Assembly (NCBI GenBank): GCA_017386165.1 | Contig: JAFNQK010000127.1 | Location: forward strand, 1 to 46,632 | DNA from: Treponema sp. | GTDB lineage: Bacteria; Spirochaetota; Spirochaetia; Treponematales; Treponemataceae | Direction of reading: 5' to 3' | Length of the DNA stretch: 46,632 nt | Shown here: positions 16,885-24,013 of the stretch, piece after piece | Position numbering within the stretch: the stretch's first letter is position 1 | How the letters are laid out: each line of letters begins with the position of its first letter | The notes under the pieces: generated by a model | Told to the model about the DNA's origin: nothing | Database searches by the model: none | The model's input: only the letters and a program-made list of their open reading frames with translations | Position numbers and translations under genes: made by a program

Positions 16885-19800
16885 TTATTTCTTCTTATTT
16901 TTTTTAATGATGATTTTGTCAAATGCAGCAAGAACTCCTGGCAGGATAAATGCAATCAGGACAACGGCACTCAAGGCGCCCAAAGAAATTGTGCGGATGA
17001 TTGCGGCAACGGTCGGATCTCCAAAGAAATTACCAACGATTGCAGTTACAAGAATCAAAATTAAGCCGGAGGTCAAAATTGTGTGATATGAGCCCAGGTA
17101 TGCTTCTTTTACAGCTTCCTGAACTGACTGTGTGCGTCTTGATTCGATGTAGTAATTTGTTAAGAGAATACCGTAATCGATTGTTGCACCCATCAAAATA
17201 CATTCAACAATCAGGAGTGCCAGGTATAGAATATCTCCGTAGATAAAGCCTATTGCACTGATTGTAAGGTAAACTCCGCACTGAACCATTAGAACGAGAA
17301 TTGCCGGAATGGTAAAGGATCTAAATGTGATGCAAACGATGATGAAAATTGCAGCGATGGTAAGAAGAGTTATCATTCGCAGTTCTTTTTTGAAGGTACG
17401 CTGCATTTCAAAGCCCATTGCAGAATTACCGATTAGGTGGAAATCGCCTTCACAGTTTTCGAGACAGAAGTCTTCAATATTTTTAAGGAAGGCTGTAGTC
17501 TCTTTTGATTCGTCTGGGTAATTTGAATTTATGATAAGACGGGAATAATCGTCATTTTTGAGCATCTTTTTGCCGTCTTCCATCTGTGTCTTTGCATCCA
17601 GAAGCATCTTTTTGGTTTCCGAATCAATTACGGCATTAAAACGAGGCTGGTTTATCATATCTTTTGTAATATATTCAAACATTTTATCAACAGACAAAGT
17701 CCAGTCAGAATGTTTGTTCTGAATACTTGCATAGTAAAGATATAAAATCTGCATCGTATTGTTGTTCAACTTGTCTGAAAGACCGCTCATAATTGCAGTC
17801 ATTTCCTGAGTTGTATAGCTTTTTTCGCTCAAAACAGCATTTACAAGCTTCTGGACAGAACCAAGGAGTTTTGCCATATCAGGTGTTATCTGCTGGCTGT
17901 AAGTTTTATTTGTAAGTACGTTGCTCACAAGGAAATCTATAAAGTTCTTGATAGAAAGCTTCCAGTCCAGCTCTTTTTTAGAATATACCTGATTCAAAAG
18001 GAACAACTGCTTTGCTTCCGTTGCAGTCATTCCGGTCATTTTTGCCATCTGATCAGAAGTAAAACTCTTTTTGCTTACGGCGCCGTTGATGATTGCCTTT
18101 CCGGTGTCCAAAAGTGCAAGGTTCTTGCTGTCAATCATAGAAGAAAGAGAGTTCTTGTTGTCAGCAAGAGTGGTTATAAGCTTCTGCATAGAAACTTTCC
18201 AGCTATTACCCTTATGTTTTGAATCCTTCATCGTAAAAAGGATTTTTGTATATGCATCATCCATTGTAAGAAGCTTGGCCATGTCCTGGGGAGACATAGG
18301 ATTTTCGTTTAATGTGGCATCAATCATGTTGTTAGCCGTAACAAGCCCTGCTCTGTCTTCTTCTGTAAGGTAATTCCCGATTAAGTTTGAAGATAGAATA
18401 TACTTAATAAGCTGTTCAACAGACATTGTTTTGGAACCGCTCAAACGGAAAATCTGTTTTGCCTGTTTTTCTTCGTATCCAATGAGGGAAGCAATTTCTT
18501 CGTGGGTGTGCTGCTGAGTAAGCTTTTCTTTTGAACCGAACAGTTCGAGTTTTGAAACCTGTTCTTTCGTTTTTTCATCGAGATAAGCTGTAAACTGAGG
18601 CTTAGAAAGAATTTCCTTTTGTAAGAACTCTGCAAACTGCGGGAAAGTCATTGGAGTCGGTTCATAAGTTCCCGAGAGAGCCTTATAGCAGACAAGCATC
18701 ATGCTTCCCAAGTCTTTTTCGATTCCCATCATCGACGCAATTTCCCCACCAGAAACTTCCTTTGTCATTTTCTGTTCATCGCTGAAAGTCTTTAACTGAG
18801 CAAGCTGTGCTTTTGTTTCTTCATCAAAGATTGAATTAAATTGCGGGTCATTTGCGATTGTGTCAGTAACAAAGTCAGAAAACTCTTTTACAGTAAGAGA
18901 ACCGCTTTCTACTCCGCCCTTTGATGCGTAATACATCGCAAACAGCGAACCAATACTCTGCTTATCAATTCCAAATAAATCTGCAATTTCTGCAATAGTC
19001 TTTGGTTCTGTAAGGTTTTCTTTATTTGCAAGAGCCTTTGTTGTTTTTCCCATTGTGAGCATCTGAGGGTCAACAAAAGAAGCTATCATCGGTTCAGTTA
19101 AAAGATTATCCGAGATAAACGAGAGCATTTCTGAAGCGGTCATAGTGTTTATTGCGCTTCCACCGTAGTAGAGATAGTACAAAAGACCAATCAAATCCGG
19201 ACTCAACTGCAGCTGGTCAGACAGCGCCGAAAGGTTTGCAGAAAGTTGTTCCGCTGTATACTCCTTATTAAAGGTAGCATATTCACTCATCATGCTCTTT
19301 ACATTTGTATCTTTGTACAGATTGTCTACGAGTTTATTAATTGCTTCTTCATCTTGAGTTCGATAAAGAAGAACGGTTGTGTTTTTAGCCGGGAAAGTCT
19401 CAAGAATACGGTCTTTCTTGGTAAAAATATATGAAATTGTAGTTTTTTTCTGAAGAAAATATGAACCGCCACAAAGTACTGCAAAAATTCCAACGATTAC
19501 CCAGCGGTACTTGTAGCTGATTCTGCTGGTTCTGTTCATCGTAAGCTTTAAGCTTGATTTTGATGTAAGAGTAATCAGTTTGTCTGCAAAGAGAATAATA
19601 GAAGGCAGCATCAAAAGAACACATACCATGCTCAAGAAAACGCCCTTTGCAAGAACGATTCCAAGGTCAAAACCGATTTTAAATCGCATAAACACAAGCA
19701 TCAAAAGCCCAATAACCGTTGTCATTGCACTACTTGTTACACTGGAAAATGCATGAGCCAGAGCGGCTTTCATTGCGATGGTTTTGTCTTTAAAATTTTT

Positions 19801-20508
19801 CTTTTCCTGGCGGTAGCGGTTCATAAGGATAATTGAATAATCCATTGAAAGAACCAGCTGTAAAATTGCAGAAATAGAATAAGTGATATCAGAAACGCTT
19901 CCTAAAAAGATATTTGTTCCCATATTTATGAGAATTGCACATCCGATTACCACCAAGAACAGGAATGGTTCTGTCCAGGAACCACTCGTTGTAAGAAGAA
20001 TTGCAAGCAAAACTGCCACAGCGGCAATAAATATCCACTTTGGAATATCAATCATGCCGGTGTTGTCATTGCTCCAGATCATCGAATATTCGTTAAAATC
20101 ATTTTTAAGAGCTTTTTCGATGGATTTTTCTTCTCTTGTGCCATATTTGTAATGGGTCTGCATTACATACAGCGTGTGATTGTCTTTGTTATATTCAGGG
20201 CTGTTTATTAAAAACGAAACTGTATCGACAGCTTCAATTGCTTTAAGTTTTGTTTCAACTTCTTTTTTTTGTTCCTCAGAGAGGTCGTCAAACATTACTT
20301 TAAAGGTCGCATTAATGCCCGCATCCGGAAATGATGTACTCATAATATCCAGACCGATTTTCATAGAAGAATCGTCCGGAAGATACTTTGTCATATCCCC
20401 GTTGACTTTAACATGAAAGAGAGAAAATACGCTTGCTACCGTAATAGCAAGCATAAGACCTAAAAAAAAATTCCGTTTGTCTACAATAAAAGAAGCGATT
20501 TTTTTCAT
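16885..20508 (-). CDS. MMPL/RND-family exporter with repeat-filled loop
   Basis: 1207 aa. RND topology: TM1 about 11-31, first extracytoplasmic region 32-155, TM2-6 about 157-307, TM7 about 335-352, a very long second extracytoplasmic region 353-1044, then TM8-12 to about 1195. Polar residues inside helices (SMDYS about 221-225 and TIDYG about 1109-1113) match the proton-relay positions of MMPL proteins. MMPL exporters of this size class usually have a second loop of about 200 residues; here it is about 690, because residues 418-983 hold about seven degenerate repeats of 70-85 aa (see findings). Substrate unknown; lipids or hydrophobic compounds are typical. It is 8 nt after desulfoferrodoxin, with a weak Shine-Dalgarno site. 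Confidence 0.85.
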   Translation of the reverse strand: MKKIASFIVDKRNFFLGLMLAITVASVFSLFHVKVNGDMTKYLPDDSSMKIGLDIMSTSFPDAGINATFKVMFDDLSEEQKKEVETKLKAIEAVDTVSFLINSPEYNKDNHTLYVMQTHYKYGTREEKSIEKALKNDFNEYSMIWSNDNTGMIDIPKWIFIAAVAVLLAILLTTSGSWTEPFLFLVVIGCAILINMGTNIFLGSVSDITYSISAILQLVLSMDYSIILMNRYRQEKKNFKDKTIAMKAALAHAFSSVTSSAMTTVIGLLMLVFMRFKIGFDLGIVLAKGVFLSMVCVLLMLPSIILFADKLITLTSKSSLKLTMNRTSRISYKYRWVIVGIFAVLCGGSYFLQKKTTISYIFTKKDRILETFPAKNTTVLLYRTQDEEAINKLVDNLYKDTNVKSMMSEYATFNKEYTAEQLSANLSALSDQLQLSPDLIGLLYYLYYGGSAINTMTASEMLSFISDNLLTEPMIASFVDPQMLTMGKTTKALANKENLTEPKTIAEIADLFGIDKQSIGSLFAMYYASKGGVESGSLTVKEFSDFVTDTIANDPQFNSIFDEETKAQLAQLKTFSDEQKMTKEVSGGEIASMMGIEKDLGSMMLVCYKALSGTYEPTPMTFPQFAEFLQKEILSKPQFTAYLDEKTKEQVSKLELFGSKEKLTQQHTHEEIASLIGYEEKQAKQIFRLSGSKTMSVEQLIKYILSSNLIGNYLTEEDRAGLVTANNMIDATLNENPMSPQDMAKLLTMDDAYTKILFTMKDSKHKGNSWKVSMQKLITTLADNKNSLSSMIDSKNLALLDTGKAIINGAVSKKSFTSDQMAKMTGMTATEAKQLFLLNQVYSKKELDWKLSIKNFIDFLVSNVLTNKTYSQQITPDMAKLLGSVQKLVNAVLSEKSYTTQEMTAIMSGLSDKLNNNTMQILYLYYASIQNKHSDWTLSVDKMFEYITKDMINQPRFNAVIDSETKKMLLDAKTQMEDGKKMLKNDDYSRLIINSNYPDESKETTAFLKNIEDFCLENCEGDFHLIGNSAMGFEMQRTFKKELRMITLLTIAAIFIIVCITFRSFTIPAILVLMVQCGVYLTISAIGFIYGDILYLALLIVECILMGATIDYGILLTNYYIESRRTQSVQEAVKEAYLGSYHTILTSGLILILVTAIVGNFFGDPTVAAIIRTISLGALSAVVLIAFILPGVLAAFDKIIIKKNKKK

Positions 20509-20516
20509 TTTAGCAG

Positions 20517-20894
20517 TTACTTAGAAGCCCAAAGTCCGTGTAGATTACAATATGCGTATGCTAAATCTGCTGAATCTCCGTCTGCAAGTGCAAATACAGC
20601 TTTTGGTTCCTGACCTGGATTGAGGGCTTTAAACTGCATTCCATTGTTTGTCTTTAATGCAATCCATTCGATATAGTGTTTTTCTTCCATTGGATGAATT
20701 ACAGATCCAACAGTTACTTCTACAGTATTACCTTTAACAGCTACAACTGGTACATGCTTTTCTACTGCGGCGTCTGTTGTTCCTGCTTTAAGTTCTGCCA
20801 TTGGTTCATCGCAGCACATTGTTGGGCATGCAGAGCCCTTAAGCATTGCAAATACTTTGCCGCATTTTTTGCATTTGTAAAATTTCATTTCCAT
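20517..20894 (-). CDS. dfx: Desulfoferrodoxin (superoxide reductase)
   Basis: 125 aa, typical length. The N-terminal desulforedoxin-like Fe(Cys)4 site is CKKC (8-11) plus the CC pair (27-28). The C-terminal superoxide reductase domain carries the catalytic iron ligands: the histidines in EKHVPVV and in HPMEEKHYIEWI, then CNLHGLW near the C-terminus. It reduces superoxide to peroxide without making oxygen, standard in anaerobes such as treponemes. AGGAG lies 8 nt before the first ATG. A weak promoter (TTCAAA-17-TAGAAT) may lie within 20895-20974. The flavin-rubredoxin protein two genes downstream is a plausible electron donor. Confidence 0.94.
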   Translation of the reverse strand: MEMKFYKCKKCGKVFAMLKGSACPTMCCDEPMAELKAGTTDAAVEKHVPVVAVKGNTVEVTVGSVIHPMEEKHYIEWIALKTNNGMQFKALNPGQEPKAVFALADGDSADLAYAYCNLHGLWASK

Positions 20895-20974
20895 TCTTGT
20901 TTCTCCTATAAAATAAGCACTAAATTAAAAAGCGCGTTCTACTATTCTATCTCAATATACTGAATTTTTGAACA

Positions 20975-21577
20975 CTATTGTAAAAAATCTTGCAATTTTA
21001 GCATCCAAATCTGATTTGGGCCGATTGCCGACTGCGAACAGATGGTATATTTGTAGCCGTCGTTGAGTTCAATCTGCCTAAAGATAAACTTGGAATCCGG
21101 AATCTTTTTTCCGTCAAGCAGAGACGAAAGTTCAATATCGCTTGCCTTGGCGTAACTTTCGATTTTTGTCCACTGCTCTATATCCACCTCGTTGTCAGGA
21201 GTAATGAATTCTACATCGCAGCCGATTTTTTCTGTCGAAATTGCGCACATGGCTCTCTCTTCTGAATGAGAAAGGCAGAATTGAATTTCTTCGTTGTTCT
21301 TAAAATAAGGCTTTCCGCTTTCTTTATAAGCCCACTCCAGTTCATCCTGCGCAAAGCCGGCTTTTTCCAATGCATAAGAAAGAACAAGTCCTACCCCCAG
21401 CGAGAGCCGCTTGTCCTTGTCATACTGATAAAAATCAATCTTTTTCTGCCTGTACTCAGGAACAGTCTTATACAGAGCATCGAATACTGATTTGTCAGCC
21501 AGATTTTTTGTGTCAAAAATGTAAACTTGTGTTTCAAACTTTGGTTCTTGTTCTTCAACCTGTTCATCTAGTTCCAT
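20975..21577 (-). CDS. 4'-phosphopantetheinyl transferase, Sfp type
   Basis: 200 aa. Moves phosphopantetheine from CoA to a carrier-protein serine. Recognised from KPYF (89-92), CLSHSEERAMCAIS (101-114), the metal-binding GCDVE (D121, E123), and WTKIESYAKASD (136-147) holding E140 and K144, the W-x-K-E-x-x-x-K signature in slightly altered spacing. GGAGG lies 6-7 nt before ATG. No polyketide, peptide-synthetase or acyl-carrier gene is in the window, so the substrate could be the fatty-acid carrier protein or a distant cluster. It is 80 nt upstream of dfx on the same strand and may share transcription. Confidence 0.85.
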   Translation of the reverse strand: MELDEQVEEQEPKFETQVYIFDTKNLADKSVFDALYKTVPEYRQKKIDFYQYDKDKRLSLGVGLVLSYALEKAGFAQDELEWAYKESGKPYFKNNEEIQFCLSHSEERAMCAISTEKIGCDVEFITPDNEVDIEQWTKIESYAKASDIELSSLLDGKKIPDSKFIFRQIELNDGYKYTICSQSAIGPNQIWMLKLQDFLQ

Positions 21578-21679
21578 AAAAGACCTCCGATAATTGATTT
21601 TTAATAGTATACCACAGTTTTTTAAAAATTAAGAATATTCTTATTTTTCTCTTAGGTCTTATTCATGTATGTAAAAAGC

Positions 21680-21854
21680 CCGTATTGTATTATTTAATCA
21701 TAAAGAGATGAGACAAGTTTGAAAGCGGGTCCCAGCGACGGCAAAAATCAAGCTATCTCCCTACGAGGGTACCTCCTTGCTTTTTGCCTGCGTCCCACTC
21801 TCAAACTTGTCTTTCCCAAACGTTTAGGCATTTGCCTTAAATAATACAATACGG
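21680..21854. ncRNA. Long rod-like structured RNA, possibly 6S RNA
   Basis: No open frame covers this segment. A perfect 18-bp closing stem (21680-21697 with 21837-21854) is followed by an asymmetric open region (13 nt left, 24 nt right). Next come a perfect 12-bp stem (21711-21722/21801-21812), GGG/CCC, an 8-bp stem (21740-21747/21781-21788), CAAG/CTTG, and an apical CCCT-ACG-AGGG hairpin. A single rod with a large central bubble is the general plan of 6S RNA, which mimics an open promoter. Alternatives are a long lipoprotein leader, a MITE-like inverted repeat, or an RNA read from the other strand. No clear promoter was found. I see nothing notable in 21578-21679 beyond A/T-rich DNA. Confidence 0.55.
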
Positions 21855-21882
21855 TCGTTCAAGACCATAAGAGGAGTTGCGT

Positions 21883-22410
21883 ATGAAAAAAACAATTTAT
21901 TCTTTAATAACACTTTTTGCCCTTGGTATCACAGCACTTTTTTCAAGCTGTATGGTATTTCTTGATGAATATGAAGAATGGGATGATTACGGCACCTGTT
22001 ACGAAACCGGCTCGTCTGGTGGAACTTCCGGCGGCACTTCTTATTCCAGCACAAAACACGATTTTACTTTTTACAATAACACTTCGTACGATGTAACCGA
22101 CTGGTTCCTTCAGGATCAGAACGGCAAGAACTACGCCCTTTCGGAAAACAGCCTCTGCCCTGTTTACCGCTATTCCAAGAGCACCAAAACCGGCTTAAAA
22201 GAAAAAACATACACCGTTTACTTTGCCTACGAAAGCCGCCCAGAAGAAACCGACTACTGGACATCAGAATACTACTTTGAACTTGATAAAAATGTCGTGT
22301 ATTACCTAAAGAGCGACACGTACAATACCCGAGGCCTTGGTTCAGAACCTGTGTTTAGCCTTGTAGACTCAGATGGTAATGTAATCCCGCTTAAAAAAGT
22401 TAGTAAGTAA
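21883..22410 (+). CDS. Small lipoprotein of unknown function
   Basis: 175 aa from the ATG at 21883. A TTG six bases upstream is also in frame, but AGAGGAG (21869-21875) is correctly placed only for 21883. The signal peptide is a short Lys-rich start plus a hydrophobic core ending in lipobox LFSSC. A Gly/Ser/Thr linker (about 44-55) leads to a compact domain rich in Tyr, Asn and Thr with beta-strand character (NNTSYDVTDWFL...), reminiscent of small exported beta-sandwich proteins; I do not recognise the family. A strong terminator follows. The gene sits 28 nt after the structured RNA and could share its transcript. Confidence 0.8.
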   Translation: MKKTIYSLITLFALGITALFSSCMVFLDEYEEWDDYGTCYETGSSGGTSGGTSYSSTKHDFTFYNNTSYDVTDWFLQDQNGKNYALSENSLCPVYRYSKSTKTGLKEKTYTVYFAYESRPEETDYWTSEYYFELDKNVVYYLKSDTYNTRGLGSEPVFSLVDSDGNVIPLKKVSK

Positions 22411-22420
22411 GAAAAAACAA

Positions 22421-22450
22421 GGGGTCGTCCAAACGGACGACCCCATTTTA
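22421..22450 (+). terminator. Rho-independent terminator after the lipoprotein gene
   Basis: GGGGTCGTCC (22421-22430) pairs perfectly with GGACGACCCC (22435-22444) around an AAAC loop, followed by ATTTTA. Confidence 0.85.
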
Positions 22451-22522
22451 CCCCATCCCCCTGGTTGATTTCAAACACGAATTGTTATAAATTCAAAGCA
22501 ACAGATTTCTTAGACATTCAAA

Positions 22523-23917
22523 ATGAAAGATATTTTTTTTAAGAAACAAAACGAATCAAACTCAAAGTTTAAGGGGATTAATTTTAAAATTATCTGCCTG
22601 ATTATTCTCTTGATTAACGGGATGCTTTGTAGTGCGCTCTTTATTTGCACTCTGGATTTTGAGTCTTATTTTAAGCGGTATTCAGAGATTTCTAATCAGA
22701 CAGCTGATATTTCAAGGGCTTCGCTGATATTACAGGAGGCATCGGATTATCTTACAGAAGAAGCCAGGCTTTTTGTAATTACCCGGGATGTTAAGCATCT
22801 GGAAAATTATTTTACAGAAGTAGAAGTAACCCGCCGCAGGGAAAATGCGGTAGAAATGCTCCGTGAGAATAACAGTCTTTCTTCAGCATTTGAATACCTG
22901 GAAAAGGCTCTTGAAGAGTCCAAAAAGCTCGAAGAAGAAGAGTACTACTCAATGCGCCTGATGGTTGAAGGTCTTCATCTCCTTGATGATGAAAGTTTTG
23001 TATGTCCGCAGCAGGTTCTAGATGTAAAATTAGACCCAAGAGATGCAGAGCTTACAGATGACTATAAACAGGGAAAGGCCTGGCTTGTTCTTTTTTCTCA
23101 GTCTTATCTTACAAACAAAAAAATTATTTCTGACAACAAATCTCATTCAATTTTTGAGATTCTTCAGTATTCAAATGAAATATATAATACAAATTTTAAT
23201 AAAATGTATAATTTGTTTGTTTCGATGAAACTGCGTATAATTTTTCTCTTTATCCTAACAATAAATCTTTTTATCCTTATAGCACTCATAATCAGACCAC
23301 TTCATAAGTATAATCAGTGTATAAAAAATGAACAAAAGCTGCCTTATTCTTTTTCTAAGGAGCTTAATCTTTTAAGTCTCACCTACAACGAAATGTACGA
23401 CAAAATTCGTTCTTCTGAGCTTAATTTGCGCAAAAAAGCAGAACACGATGGCCTTACGGGCCTCATTAATCGTTCTGCCATAAAAGATATCATTTCTAAT
23501 CTTTCAAACTCTGATGAAATTATCTCTTTTGTTTTAATCGATGTAGATTATTTTAAGGAAATCAACGATACATATGGACATTTAATCGGGGATAAAGTTC
23601 TCTCTAACGTAGCAAGTACCCTAAGTTCTACTTTTAGAAATAGTGATTACATTGCTCGAATCGGGGGTGACGAGTTCTGTGTAATTATGACCAAATGCGA
23701 TCCAGATGATTCAAAAAAAGCCGAACTTATTACTCAAAAAATGAATCTTATCCGGGAAAAGCTTGCTTCCGAAAAAGAACTCCCAAAAGTAACCCTGAGC
23801 ATCGGTATCGCCTTTAGCAATTCTGGATACAGCCAGTCCCTTTACGAAAACGCCGATGTCGCCCTCTACGAGGTAAAAAGAAACGGAAAAGACGGATATA
23901 AGATTTTTGAAGGTTAA
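22523..23917 (+). CDS. Membrane diguanylate cyclase (GGDEF)
   Basis: 464 aa. TM1 about 22-44, a periplasmic helical sensor region about 45-235, TM2 about 238-258, then a short HAMP-like linker and a GGDEF domain about 300-464. The GGDEF signature is intact at 381-385, and an RxxD inhibitory site (RNSD) lies five residues before it, so it should make c-di-GMP with product feedback. The periplasmic part resembles a four-helix sensor; its ligand is unknown. No good Shine-Dalgarno site precedes the ATG. TTGATT and TATAAA upstream (22465-22491) have poor 15-nt spacing. A single-gene unit between a terminator and the beta-galactosidase promoter. Confidence 0.9.
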   Translation: MKDIFFKKQNESNSKFKGINFKIICLIILLINGMLCSALFICTLDFESYFKRYSEISNQTADISRASLILQEASDYLTEEARLFVITRDVKHLENYFTEVEVTRRRENAVEMLRENNSLSSAFEYLEKALEESKKLEEEEYYSMRLMVEGLHLLDDESFVCPQQVLDVKLDPRDAELTDDYKQGKAWLVLFSQSYLTNKKIISDNKSHSIFEILQYSNEIYNTNFNKMYNLFVSMKLRIIFLFILTINLFILIALIIRPLHKYNQCIKNEQKLPYSFSKELNLLSLTYNEMYDKIRSSELNLRKKAEHDGLTGLINRSAIKDIISNLSNSDEIISFVLIDVDYFKEINDTYGHLIGDKVLSNVASTLSSTFRNSDYIARIGGDEFCVIMTKCDPDDSKKAELITQKMNLIREKLASEKELPKVTLSIGIAFSNSGYSQSLYENADVALYEVKRNGKDGYKIFEG

Positions 23918-23943
23918 TATTCCGTTAATCTATTCAAAAAAGT

Positions 23944-24008
23944 TTGCGTTCTAAATCTCCTTGTGGTAAAATGATAGTTAGACTATCAAAATAAAGAACC
24001 ACGAGGAG
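23944..24008 (+). promoter_or_regulatory. Beta-galactosidase promoter with palindromic operator and RBS hairpin
   Basis: TTGCGT (23944-23949), 17 nt, TAAAAT (23967-23972); predicted start about 23979. Across the start lies the 17-bp palindrome TGATAGTTAGACTATCA (23972-23988), placed like a repressor operator. Separately, CTCCTTGTGGT (23957-23967) can pair with ACCACGAGGAG (23998-24008), which includes the GAGGAG ribosome site. That hairpin would form only in transcripts starting further upstream. Confidence 0.55.
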
Positions 24009-24013
24009 TTTTT

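Noticed and set aside
21680-21854. Retron-type msr-msd RNA (outer inverted repeats resemble a1/a2).
   Set aside because: No reverse transcriptase gene lies on either side; the neighbours are a phosphopantetheinyl transferase and a lipoprotein.
21680-21854. RNase P RNA, tmRNA or SRP RNA.
   Set aside because: None of their conserved blocks (for example the T-arm of tmRNA or the GNAR loop region of SRP RNA) is present.
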